In this document: positions 10,255-18,316 of the stretch, piece by piece
How the letters are laid out: every line of letters starts with the position of its first letter
Numbering within the stretch: the first letter of the stretch is position 1
Assembly: GCF_019711375.1 (NCBI RefSeq)
Contig: NZ_CP081295.1
Span: forward strand, 1 to 64,000
Origin: Qipengyuania aurantiaca
Lineage (GTDB): Bacteria; Pseudomonadota; Alphaproteobacteria; Sphingomonadales; Sphingomonadaceae
Direction: 5' to 3'
Length of the DNA: 64,000 bases
The notes under the pieces: generated by a model
What the model was told of the DNA's origin: nothing
Databases searched by the model: none
The model's input: only the letters and a program-made list of their open reading frames with translations
Program-made: the position numbers and the translations under genes

Positions 10255-13200
10255 TCAGTGGAAGTCGCGCGATTTCGGGATGATGCGCACATCGCGCGGG
10301 TGGCCCTGATGCCAGCCACACTCGCGATTGCCCGGCGGCGGCTCCTGCCACGGTTCGACGGGCTGGTAGGGATCGTCCTTGCCCTCGCGCAGATTGTCAC
10401 GCGGGTTGAACTTGTCGGGCAGCGGGCTGCTGACATGATCGGCGCGCGCGAGCGGGGCGTTGAGCATATCGTCGGAGAGCTTGTGCAACTCGCCCGTCGC
10501 ATCGGTCATGTGCTGCGCGATGACGTGGATGACCTCGTCGTCATATTCGACCCGGCCGCGCACCTCCATCAGGCGCGAACCCATGACCACGCGGCGCTGT
10601 TTCTCCTTGAGGTCCGGCCAGACGACGAGGTTGATGACCCCGGTCTCATCCTCCAGCGTGATGAAGCACACGCCCTTGGCGCTACCCGGTCGCTGGCGGA
10701 TCAGCACCACGCCCGCGACATGGACCATGGACCGGAATTTCTTCGCGCGCAGGTCGCAGGCGCGCACGAAGCCGCGCTCGGCCAGGCTGGCGCGCAGGAA
10801 CGCCATGGGATGCGCCTTCAGGCTGAGGCGCGTGGTCTGGTAATCGGCCACCACTTCTTCGCTGAGCGGCATTTGCGGCAGCTGCGTGATCTGCTTTTCC
10901 GCCCCCTCGTCCCGCGCCGCAGCGACGGCGAACAGCGGCAGGTCCGCCCCGCCGACAAGGCTGCGCGCATCCCACAAGGCCTGCCTGCGCGAGAGCTTCA
11001 TCGAACCGAAGGCATCCGCGCTGGCGAGGCGTTCGACATGGGCGGGTCCGGTGCGGGCGCGATCCCGCAAGGCGCGTACGTCCTCATAGCGCCCGTTCGC
11101 CTCGCGCTCGGCAATGAGCTGCGCGGCGACGGCTTCGGGCAGCCCGTCGATCTGGCGCAGACCGAGGCGCAGAGCGATATGCTTGTCGAGGCGACCTGAA
11201 TCGCCGTCGGTTGCCCTGCCTTCTGCGATCTCCTCCAGCGTGCAGTCCCATTGCGACAAATTCACATCCGCAGGGAGCACCCACACCCCGTGCTCCGCCG
11301 CATCGCGCACGATCTGGGCGGGCGCATAAAAACCCATGGGCTGCGAATTGAGCAGCGCGCAGGCGAAAGCCGCGGGGAAGTGGCACTTGAGCCAGCTCGA
11401 TACGTAGACGAGATGCGCGAAACTGGCCGCGTGGCTTTCGGGAAAGCCGTATTCGCCGAAGCCGCGGATCTGGTTGAAGCAGCGCTGGCTGAAATCGCGG
11501 TCATAGCCACGGTGGACCATGCGCTCGACCATCATGTCCTGCAGCTCGTCCACCATGCCGCGGCTGCGGAAAGTGGCCATGGCCTTGCGCAGCCGGTTCG
11601 CCTCCTTGGACGAAAACTTGGCCGCATCGAGCGCGATCTTCATCGCCTGCTCCTGGAAGATCGGGACGCCCAGCGTGCGCTCGAGAATGCTGGAAAGTTC
11701 ATCGGGCGGGCCATGCTGCGGCGATGGCGCGGGGATCACCACCGGCTCCGCCCCGCGGCGGCGCTTGAGATAGGGATGCACCATGTCGCCCTGGATCGGA
11801 CCGGGGCGGACGATGGCGACCTGGATGACGAGATCGTAGAACTGCCGCGGGCGCAGGCGCGGCAGCATATTCATCTGCGCGCGGCTCTCGACCTGAAACA
11901 CGCCGAGCGAGTCCCCTGCGCGCAGCATGGCGTAGGTTTCCGGGTCCTCGCGCGGGACATTGGCGAGGGTGAGCTGGCGGCCGTGGTGGTCGCCCAAGAG
12001 GTCGAGGCATTTCCTGATGCAGGTCAGCATGCCCAGCGCCAGCACGTCGACCTTGAGAATGCCGAGCGCCTCGATATCGTCCTTGTCCCACTCGATGAAA
12101 CTGCGATCGGGCATGGCGCCATTGCCCACAGGCACCGTCTCGGTCAGCGCGCCTTCGGTGAGGATAAACCCGCCGACATGCTGCGACAAATGGCGCGGCA
12201 TTCCAATCATTTGCTCGGTCAGTTTGAGAACACGCTTCAGGTGTGGATCGGTCACATCCATACCCGTTTCGGCGGCGTGGCGTTCGCTGATCTCGCGGCC
12301 CCAGCCGCCCCACACCGTCTTGGCGAGCGCAGCCGTGACGTCTTCGGTCAGCCCCATCGCCTTGCCCACCTCGCGGATCGCCATGCGCGGGCGGTAATGG
12401 ATCACCGTGGCGCAAAGCCCGGCACGGTGCCGGCCGTATTTGCGATAGAGATACTGGATGACCTCCTCGCGCCGCTCATGCTCGAAATCGACGTCGATAT
12501 CGGGCGGCTCCTTGCGGTCTTCGGAGATGAAGCGGTCGAACAACAGCTGGTGCTGCGCCGGGTCGACATTGGTGATACCGAGGCAATAGCAGACCGCCGA
12601 ATTGGCCGCGCTGCCGCGCCCCTGGCACAGGATCGGGGGGGCGACCTTGTTCCGCGCGAAATCGACGATGTCCTTGATGGTCAGGAAATAGCGCGCGAGG
12701 TCCATCTTGCCGATGAGCGCGAGTTCCTTGTGCAGCGTTTCGGTGACGCTGTCGGGCACCCCTGCGGGATAGCGCCAGTCGGCTCCTTTCCAGGTCTCGC
12801 TTTCGAGATAGTCCTGCGGTTCCGCGCCGCCGGGATAGAGTTCTTCCGGGTATTCGTATTTCAACTCGTCGAGGCTGAAATCGCAGGCATCCGCCACTTC
12901 GCGCGCGGCGGAAATTGCGTGCGGCCAGCGCTCGAACAAGCGGCACATGGTCTCGGGCGGCTTGAGGTACCGCTCGGCATTGCCGTGGAGGAGGTGCCCG
13001 GCGCGCGCGACCGTGGTCTTGTGCCGGATCGCGGTCATCACGTCCTGCAGGGGGCGGCGGTCGGGCGTCGCGTAATGCACGTCGTTGGTGGCGAGGATGG
13101 AGAGGCCGTTCGCCTTCGCAAGCGTGTCCAGCTGCTCGATCCGCGCGACGTCGCTGTCGGTGTAGAGGAAGGCGGCGGCGATATGGCGAAGCGTGGGGAG

Positions 13201-13869
13201 TTGCTGTGCGAAGTGGGGGAGGATTTCCTCGAACCGCCCTTCCATCTCAATCATCTCAACGTCACCCCGGCCCCCGAGCCGGGGTCCCGCTTCTTCTGCC
13301 GTCGCGCTCGAAGAGGAGCGGGACCCCGGATCAAGTCCGGGGTGACGGAAGGGGACGACGTTGCTTTCAACCTCGATGGTGAACTGCTCGCCCAAATCGC
13401 GCGGCGGAATCAGGATCAATTGCACCCCCGCACTATGCTGCGCCAGCATCGCGAGGCTGATGTCGCACGCGCCCTTCTCCTGCCATTCGCCCGACAGCGT
13501 GCGCATCCTGCCTGCCGAGATCAGGCGGCATAACCGGCCATAGGCCTTGCGGTTTTTCGGATAGGCAAGGAAGGCCAAGCCTTCGACCGTTTCGATCCGG
13601 CAACCGATGCAGGGCTTCAGCTTGAGCGTCTTCGCCTCGGTATGCACGCGCACCACGCCGGCCATGGTGTTGGCATCGGCGATCCCGATCGCGTCATAGC
13701 CCAGCGCGCGGGCCTGCAGCACGAGGTCGACCGCGTCCGACGCTCCGCGCAGGAAGCTGAAGCAGGAGACGAGGCCGAGTTCGACAAAGGGCGCGCGTGG
13801 CGGCGCGTCTATGCCGTCCGGATCGAGCTCGATCGTCCGCTTGGGTATCTGCTGGTCGTTCTCGGGCAT
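10255..13869 (-). CDS. dnaE2: Error-prone DNA polymerase DnaE2 (ImuC)
   Basis: This alternative catalytic alpha subunit does SOS mutagenesis and lesion bypass together with ImuA and ImuB. The N-terminal PHP domain starts at FVELGLVSCFSFLRGASD. The polymerase core has GRGSAANSAVCYCLGI and the catalytic aspartates in PDIDVDFEHERREEV, followed by the HhH and OB regions, with KGVCFITLEDETGVINLVVWP near the C-terminus. At 1204 aa from the ATG at 13869 it is slightly longer than the family norm (about 1050-1150 aa). Part of the excess is an in-frame palindromic repeat at about residues 174-203. It starts one base after the stop of the UdgX gene, so the two are co-transcribed. Confidence 0.95.
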   Translation of the reverse strand: MPENDQQIPKRTIELDPDGIDAPPRAPFVELGLVSCFSFLRGASDAVDLVLQARALGYDAIGIADANTMAGVVRVHTEAKTLKLKPCIGCRIETVEGLAFLAYPKNRKAYGRLCRLISAGRMRTLSGEWQEKGACDISLAMLAQHSAGVQLILIPPRDLGEQFTIEVESNVVPFRHPGLDPGSRSSSSATAEEAGPRLGGRGDVEMIEMEGRFEEILPHFAQQLPTLRHIAAAFLYTDSDVARIEQLDTLAKANGLSILATNDVHYATPDRRPLQDVMTAIRHKTTVARAGHLLHGNAERYLKPPETMCRLFERWPHAISAAREVADACDFSLDELKYEYPEELYPGGAEPQDYLESETWKGADWRYPAGVPDSVTETLHKELALIGKMDLARYFLTIKDIVDFARNKVAPPILCQGRGSAANSAVCYCLGITNVDPAQHQLLFDRFISEDRKEPPDIDVDFEHERREEVIQYLYRKYGRHRAGLCATVIHYRPRMAIREVGKAMGLTEDVTAALAKTVWGGWGREISERHAAETGMDVTDPHLKRVLKLTEQMIGMPRHLSQHVGGFILTEGALTETVPVGNGAMPDRSFIEWDKDDIEALGILKVDVLALGMLTCIRKCLDLLGDHHGRQLTLANVPREDPETYAMLRAGDSLGVFQVESRAQMNMLPRLRPRQFYDLVIQVAIVRPGPIQGDMVHPYLKRRRGAEPVVIPAPSPQHGPPDELSSILERTLGVPIFQEQAMKIALDAAKFSSKEANRLRKAMATFRSRGMVDELQDMMVERMVHRGYDRDFSQRCFNQIRGFGEYGFPESHAASFAHLVYVSSWLKCHFPAAFACALLNSQPMGFYAPAQIVRDAAEHGVWVLPADVNLSQWDCTLEEIAEGRATDGDSGRLDKHIALRLGLRQIDGLPEAVAAQLIAEREANGRYEDVRALRDRARTGPAHVERLASADAFGSMKLSRRQALWDARSLVGGADLPLFAVAAARDEGAEKQITQLPQMPLSEEVVADYQTTRLSLKAHPMAFLRASLAERGFVRACDLRAKKFRSMVHVAGVVLIRQRPGSAKGVCFITLEDETGVINLVVWPDLKEKQRRVVMGSRLMEVRGRVEYDDEVIHVIAQHMTDATGELHKLSDDMLNAPLARADHVSSPLPDKFNPRDNLREGKDDPYQPVEPWQEPPPGNRECGWHQGHPRDVRIIPKSRDFH
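13260..13347. repeat. Palindromic element inserted in frame within dnaE2
   Basis: Imperfect inverted arms begin with CGTCACCCCGG at 13260 and end with CCGGGGTGACG at 13347, and the inner parts GGGTCCCGCT and AGCGGGACCCC also pair. On the coding strand it reads as HPGLDPGSR, a peptide typical of a dispersed alphaproteobacterial palindrome. The dnaE2 frame stays open through it. Confidence 0.85.
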
Positions 13870-13870
13870 G

Positions 13871-15307
13871 TCACGCCAGCTCCTCCAGCCGCTGGCGAAC
13901 AGCGGCGAGGTCGGCATCGAACAGCCGCGCCTGTTCCTCGCGTGCGGGGCCTTCGAGGCGCAGGAGGTAGGAAGGGTGCGCCGTGACCCACAGCTCGCTG
14001 CCATCTTCCAGCGCGATGGGGGCGCCGCGCACCTTGGTAATACTCACCGTCTTGCCGAGAACGCTGCGCGCCGCGCTCGCGCCCATGGCGAGCACCAGCT
14101 TGGGCTTCACGATCTCCCGCTCGCTCTCGATCCACCAGCGGCAGGTGTCGATCTCCTTCGCGCCCGGGTTCTGGTGGAGCCGCCGCTTGCCGCGCTGGAC
14201 GTATTTGAAATGCTTCACCGCATTGGTGACATAGGCCGCACGGCGGTCGATACCGACCTTCTCCAGATGCGCGTCGAGCAATTGTCCTGCCGGGCCGACA
14301 AAGGGGCGACCGATCTGGTCCTCTTGGTCTCCCGGCTGTTCGCCGACGATCATCAGGGAAGCATCCTGCGGCCCCTCGCCCATGACGGCGTGGTTATCGA
14401 GCTGGCCGATGGGGCATTTGCGGCAGCCATGGATCGCCTTGTCGATCGCCTCGAGCGTATCGGGGCGTTCCTCGAATTCCAGCGCGCCCTTCTCAACCAT
14501 CTTCGCCTCACGCCCCTGCGCGCCCGCGATGAGGTCGGGGATGAGCGCAGCCTCGGGCATATTCTTCCAGTATTTCTTCGGCATCTCCTTCAGCATTGCG
14601 CCGATTTTCAGCCGCGCGGGGTTGAAGATGGAGGCGTAATAGGTGCGCCAGAGATCCTCCATCGGATCGCCGCCGGGCGCGTCGTGACGCTCGGCGGGCG
14701 GGCCTTCGGACATGGTCTCGGTATCCCAGTGCAGGCTTCCGCGCGGGGTCAGGATCGACCAGCGCATGTTCGAAAAGCGCCGCATGAAGAAGCCTGCATT
14801 GGCGCGCAGGATGTGGTGCTCGGGCTCGAACCAGGCGACGTAGTGCTCGCCCACTTCCTCGTCCTCGCTCTCCACCAGCCGGAAACGGACGAAGGCGTGC
14901 ATCTTGTGGCTGTCGCGCCGGACATTCTTGTCGAGTTCCTCCACCCGGCGAACGTCGAGGTCGGCCTTGTCCTCCATCATTCGCGGGTTCGACTGGAGCC
15001 GCCAGAGCAGGCGGTAGAGCAGCGCGAAGCGCTCGGGGTCGGAATGGAGGATGGTATTCTTCGCAAGGCTCACGAAGCGCCGGTTGGCGCGCACCGGCTT
15101 CGCATCCATCGGTGGCACGGGCATGCGCCGCTCGCCATGCGCGAAGAGGTCGCCGCTACCGCCCGGCTCGACCCATGCAATCCGGTCGGGCGGCACATCG
15201 CACTGGACCAGCGCACGCGCCCGCTCGCGCCAGAAGTCGAAGTCGTCGGCTTCCGGCAGATGCACCACGTAATAAGTGCCGAGTTTGACGTGCTGGAGCG
15301 CGGTCAT
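13871..15307 (-). CDS. udgX: DUF4130-UdgX fusion, uracil-DNA-binding protein
   Basis: The N-terminal half (about residues 1-250) matches the DUF4130 type that accompanies radical SAM repair proteins. The C-terminal half is a family-4-like uracil-DNA glycosylase of the UdgX type, with CRKC cysteines, the GEQPGDQEDQ-GRPFVGPAGQLLD active-site region and C-terminal AHPSYLLR. The loop GKRRLHQ matches the KRRIH insertion of mycobacterial UdgX, whose histidine forms a covalent bond with uracil-containing DNA. It overlaps the radical SAM gene by 4 bases and is followed directly by dnaE2, all downstream of a LexA box, so it should be induced by DNA damage. Confidence 0.9.
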   Translation of the reverse strand: MTALQHVKLGTYYVVHLPEADDFDFWRERARALVQCDVPPDRIAWVEPGGSGDLFAHGERRMPVPPMDAKPVRANRRFVSLAKNTILHSDPERFALLYRLLWRLQSNPRMMEDKADLDVRRVEELDKNVRRDSHKMHAFVRFRLVESEDEEVGEHYVAWFEPEHHILRANAGFFMRRFSNMRWSILTPRGSLHWDTETMSEGPPAERHDAPGGDPMEDLWRTYYASIFNPARLKIGAMLKEMPKKYWKNMPEAALIPDLIAGAQGREAKMVEKGALEFEERPDTLEAIDKAIHGCRKCPIGQLDNHAVMGEGPQDASLMIVGEQPGDQEDQIGRPFVGPAGQLLDAHLEKVGIDRRAAYVTNAVKHFKYVQRGKRRLHQNPGAKEIDTCRWWIESEREIVKPKLVLAMGASAARSVLGKTVSITKVRGAPIALEDGSELWVTAHPSYLLRLEGPAREEQARLFDADLAAVRQRLEELA

Positions 15308-16548
15308 GCGGCAAACAGCTCCAACTGCTCGGTCCTGGGCGCGAGCAGGCTGCGCAAATCGGCGCGGTCGGTTAGCGTGATCGGGCGCCAGTCGACGGTC
15401 ACGATGAAAGGCCGCACCTTGGTGATCGACTGGGTGAGCAGGGCCACATCATCGAGACGCAGCGCGCGGTGACGGCGGCTCGCCAAAATCTTGCCAACCG
15501 CCTTCACGCCGAGGCCGGGGACGCGCAGCAATTGCTCCTTGCTCGCGCGGTTCACATCGACTGGGAAAGCCTCGCGAAACTTGAGCGCCCAGGCGAGCTT
15601 GGGATCGATATCGAGCGGCAAATTGCCGTCCGCCTCGGTCGCCTGCATCACATCGGTCGGCTTGTACCCGTAGAAACGCATCAGCCAGTCGGACTGGTAG
15701 AGCCGGTGTTCGCGGATCAGCGGTGGGCGTTTCAGCGGCAGCACCGCGCTGGCATCGGGAATGGGCGAGAAGGCGCTGTAATAAACGCGGCGCAGGCGGA
15801 AATTGTCGTAGAGCCGGCTCGCCTTGCCCACGATGTCGGCATCGGTCGCGGCATCGGCCCCAACGATCATCTGCGTCGACTGGCCGGCGGGCGCGAAACG
15901 CGGGGCGTGCTTGAAGCGCTTCCTCGCATCCTTCGCCTCGACGAGATCGGATTTCACCTTGCCCATCGCGCCTTCAATCTGCCGCGCATCCTTGTCGGGC
16001 GCGAGGCGGGTAAGGCCGCTGTCGGTCGGCAGTTCGACATTGATCGAGACACGGTCGGCATAGAGCCCCGCCTGATGGACGATTTCCGGATCGGCCTCGG
16101 GGATGGTCTTCAAGTGGATGTAGCCGCGAAAATCATGCTCTTCGCGCAAAATCCGCGCGACTTCGACGATCTGCTCCATCGTGTGGTTGGAGTTCTTCAC
16201 GATGCCGGAGGAGAGGAACAGCCCCTCGATATAATTGCGGCGGTAGAAGGCGAGCGTCAGGTCGACCACCTCCTGCGGTGTGAAGCGCGCCCGCGCCACG
16301 TTCGAGCTCTTGCGATTGACGCAGTAATGGCAGTCGAACACGCAGTGGTTGGTCAGCAGTATCTTGAGCAGCGAGATGCAGCGGCCATCGGGCGCATAGG
16401 CGTGGCAGATGCCCATCCCTTCGGTCGAGCCGATACCCCTCCCGCCAAGGCTGTTCTTCTTCGCCGTGCCGGAGGACGCACAGGACGCATCGTATTTCGC
16501 CGCATCGGCGAGAATTTCGAGCTTCTGGAGGACAGTCTGCGCGGCCAT
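15304..16548 (-). CDS. Putative DNA repair radical SAM protein (UdgX-linked)
   Basis: This radical SAM enzyme belongs to the group found next to UdgX; its reaction is unknown. The 4Fe-4S motif CxxxCxxC is visible as CVFDCHYC, preceded by a Cys-containing N-terminal region ASCASSGTAKK. The C-terminal 80 residues carry a helix-hairpin-helix segment (LLRVPGLGVKAVGKIL), which suggests DNA binding. The ATG at 16548 (MAAQTVLQKLEILADAAKYD) is preferred over a longer frame because a LexA box lies 3-17 bases upstream of it. The gene is first in the radical SAM, udgX, dnaE2 operon. Confidence 0.9.
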   Translation of the reverse strand: MAAQTVLQKLEILADAAKYDASCASSGTAKKNSLGGRGIGSTEGMGICHAYAPDGRCISLLKILLTNHCVFDCHYCVNRKSSNVARARFTPQEVVDLTLAFYRRNYIEGLFLSSGIVKNSNHTMEQIVEVARILREEHDFRGYIHLKTIPEADPEIVHQAGLYADRVSINVELPTDSGLTRLAPDKDARQIEGAMGKVKSDLVEAKDARKRFKHAPRFAPAGQSTQMIVGADAATDADIVGKASRLYDNFRLRRVYYSAFSPIPDASAVLPLKRPPLIREHRLYQSDWLMRFYGYKPTDVMQATEADGNLPLDIDPKLAWALKFREAFPVDVNRASKEQLLRVPGLGVKAVGKILASRRHRALRLDDVALLTQSITKVRPFIVTVDWRPITLTDRADLRSLLAPRTEQLELFAA

Positions 16549-16550
16549 GC

Positions 16551-16565
16551 GTTCTATATATGTTC
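16551..16565 (-). promoter_or_regulatory. LexA (SOS) box of the radical SAM-udgX-dnaE2 operon
   Basis: The sequence is GTTC, seven bases (TATATAT), GTTC, a perfect match to the alphaproteobacterial LexA operator GTTC-N7-GTTC. It lies immediately upstream of the radical SAM start codon. Confidence 0.88.
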
Positions 16566-16768
16566 CAATGTTGGATTCGCCAATAACAAAAGGCACAATC
16601 GCCGCGGGAACAAAGAAATTGGACACCCGTATTTTTCACGCGGACCGGGCCCCTCTGGCGCGCGCTTCAGGCGCTCGCGATGTCGGACGCAGTTTGAGAG
16701 GGGCGGCCGAATATCAACCACCCTTCTCGTGAACAACACCGGCATTTTGCCGACAGAAGGGAAATATC

Positions 16769-17368
16769 ATGAAAACGATTTTTGCAGCCTCCGCTCTTGC
16801 CGCCAGCACCCTGACGCTCGCCGCCTGCGGAGAAGCAGCCATGGAGGCGGACACGGATAACGCATCGGCCGATACCGCAACCAATTCGGACGCCAGCCTT
16901 CCAATCACCGAGGCCGAAGTCGCCGAAGCGCAAAAGGCGTGGGGCGAAGGCATCGTCGCCATCGGCCAAACCTTTACCGATGGAGGCGATTACCGCGCCA
17001 GCGCGCAAGAACATATCGCCACGCACTACGCCTATGGCGACGGGCAAACGATCCTCTTCAAGCCCACTCTGGCTGCCGAAGACCAGTTCCGCGAGAGTGA
17101 AACTGAAGCCCTGAGCTATTTCGTCGGCACAGAAGGCACGGAAGACGGCGGCTTCGCCATCGCGCCCTTCACCGCCGTGCGCTGGGAGAACAACGGCACG
17201 GTCATTTCCGACAGCGGCGACATGGCCGTGGCCATGGGCAATTACTACTTCACCGGCACCGATGGGAACGAGACGAAGGTCGAATACTCTTTCGCTTACG
17301 AACGCGGAGCGGATGGCGAACTCGACATCGTCTTGCACCACAGTTCGATGCCCTACAGCGCGAACTGA
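16769..17368 (+). CDS. Putative lipoprotein with NTF2/SnoaL-like domain
   Basis: A lipoprotein signal with lipobox LTLAACGE (Cys near residue 20) is followed by an Asp/Ala/Thr-rich linker and a domain of about 150 residues. The order of short helices then strands (HIATHYAYGDGQTILFKPT, TAVRWENNGTVI, MAVAMGNYYFTGTDGNETKVEYSFAYER) resembles NTF2/SnoaL-fold proteins. Its role is unknown. It has a clear GAAGGGA ribosome binding site and is closed by an intrinsic terminator, so it is probably a single-gene unit. Confidence 0.75.
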   Translation: MKTIFAASALAASTLTLAACGEAAMEADTDNASADTATNSDASLPITEAEVAEAQKAWGEGIVAIGQTFTDGGDYRASAQEHIATHYAYGDGQTILFKPTLAAEDQFRESETEALSYFVGTEGTEDGGFAIAPFTAVRWENNGTVISDSGDMAVAMGNYYFTGTDGNETKVEYSFAYERGADGELDIVLHHSSMPYSAN

Positions 17369-17381
17369 ACTGAAGACGCCA

Positions 17382-17407
17382 GGGCGGGCCTCCGGGCCCG
17401 CCCTTTT
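17382..17407 (+). terminator. Intrinsic terminator after the NTF2-like lipoprotein
   Basis: A perfect nine-base stem, GGGCGGGCC with GGCCCGCCC, encloses a four-base loop and is followed by TTTT. Confidence 0.85.
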
Positions 17408-17510
17408 CTGGCTCGGCGCGCTGAATCTTACGTGGAATTAACCCTGTCCATATAGGTCAGATTCACCAGCCTGCCCTACGCCGGATGGACCGACAAAGGA
17501 GTTTGACCGC

Positions 17511-17909
17511 GTGGCGCTTTTCCAACGACTTCCCCAGACGAACCAGGATGAACGTCGTACCGTACAGCGCTACACTGTCGATTGCCCTGCCCAGCTCAAG
17601 ATGCTCGGCGGAAACCGCGACGGGCGCCTTTCCGATTTGTCGGAAGCTGGCGCACGTTTCGAAACCGCCAATCCCCCGCAAGAAGGCGTGTCGGGTCTGC
17701 TTGCATGGGGCGATTACGAGTTCTTCGGCAAGATCGTCTGGGCGAACGAGAACAGTTGCGGCATCGTGTTCGAACGCCCGATCCCGCTAAGCGTGGTCGA
17801 GCAGACCTGCGAAGTGATCGAAGTCCAGAGCGGGCCGGTCGCCAATTTCGGTAATATCCCTGTCGCCTCCCGCGGCCGCCGCGCCTCGCTGGTTTCGCGC
17901 GACAGCTGA
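17511..17909 (+). CDS. PilZ-domain protein (c-di-GMP binding)
   Basis: This is a small cytoplasmic PilZ domain (132 aa). The RxxxR element (R-T-V-Q-R, about residues 17-21) and the second element DLSEAG are both intact, so c-di-GMP binding is expected. The GTG start is preceded by AAAGGAG at 17496-17501. There is no output domain, so it probably acts through a partner. It lies between the two SOS loci on the opposite strand to both. Confidence 0.85.
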   Translation: MALFQRLPQTNQDERRTVQRYTVDCPAQLKMLGGNRDGRLSDLSEAGARFETANPPQEGVSGLLAWGDYEFFGKIVWANENSCGIVFERPIPLSVVEQTCEVIEVQSGPVANFGNIPVASRGRRASLVSRDS

Positions 17910-17964
17910 CGGTTCAGCTTTGCGACACCTCTCTCGCGCCAGGGGCGATGGCGGAGGTCGTATC

Positions 17965-18312
17965 ATGAAATTTGCCGTTCCCGCCGCGCTCGCGGTTTGT
18001 GCCCTACCCTTTGCCGCGCTTGCGCAGGATGAGCGGGAGTTTGATCGTGAGCGCGAAGCCGCGCCCGAACGCTGCGTTTCGGCGACCGTGCTGGTGCCGC
18101 CCTTCAACAATTCGCCCGGCGCGCTCGAACAATCGCGCGTTGCCGCCACCACCGTCGAGAACATTCGCCACCGCCGCGGCGAGGCGGCCTATCGCGTGTG
18201 CCGCACCAGCGCCATCGCGCCGGAGATCTCCGAGATCGAAGGCTTTGAGGAAAAGGTGCTGACCGAAGAGGAAATGCGCGAGCTCGATCCGGACGCGGTA
18301 CGCGACAACTGA
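17965..18312 (+). CDS. Hypothetical secreted protein, 115 aa
   Basis: A typical signal peptide MKFAVPAALAVCALPFAALAQD opens the protein. The mature part is about 93 residues, strongly charged, with two cysteines (RCVSATV and YRVCRTS) that could form a disulfide. The ATG at 17965 was chosen because GGAGGT at 17953-17958 precedes it. I do not recognise a family. It ends four bases before the convergent imuB stop. Confidence 0.7.
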   Translation: MKFAVPAALAVCALPFAALAQDEREFDREREAAPERCVSATVLVPPFNNSPGALEQSRVAATTVENIRHRRGEAAYRVCRTSAIAPEISEIEGFEEKVLTEEEMRELDPDAVRDN

Positions 18313-18316
18313 TCGC

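Noticed and set aside
11251..13533. A 760-codon open frame antisense to dnaE2
   Set aside because: It is a mirror of the codon bias of dnaE2, which has the catalytic and PHP motifs; the antisense protein has unnatural His/Arg/Ala composition.
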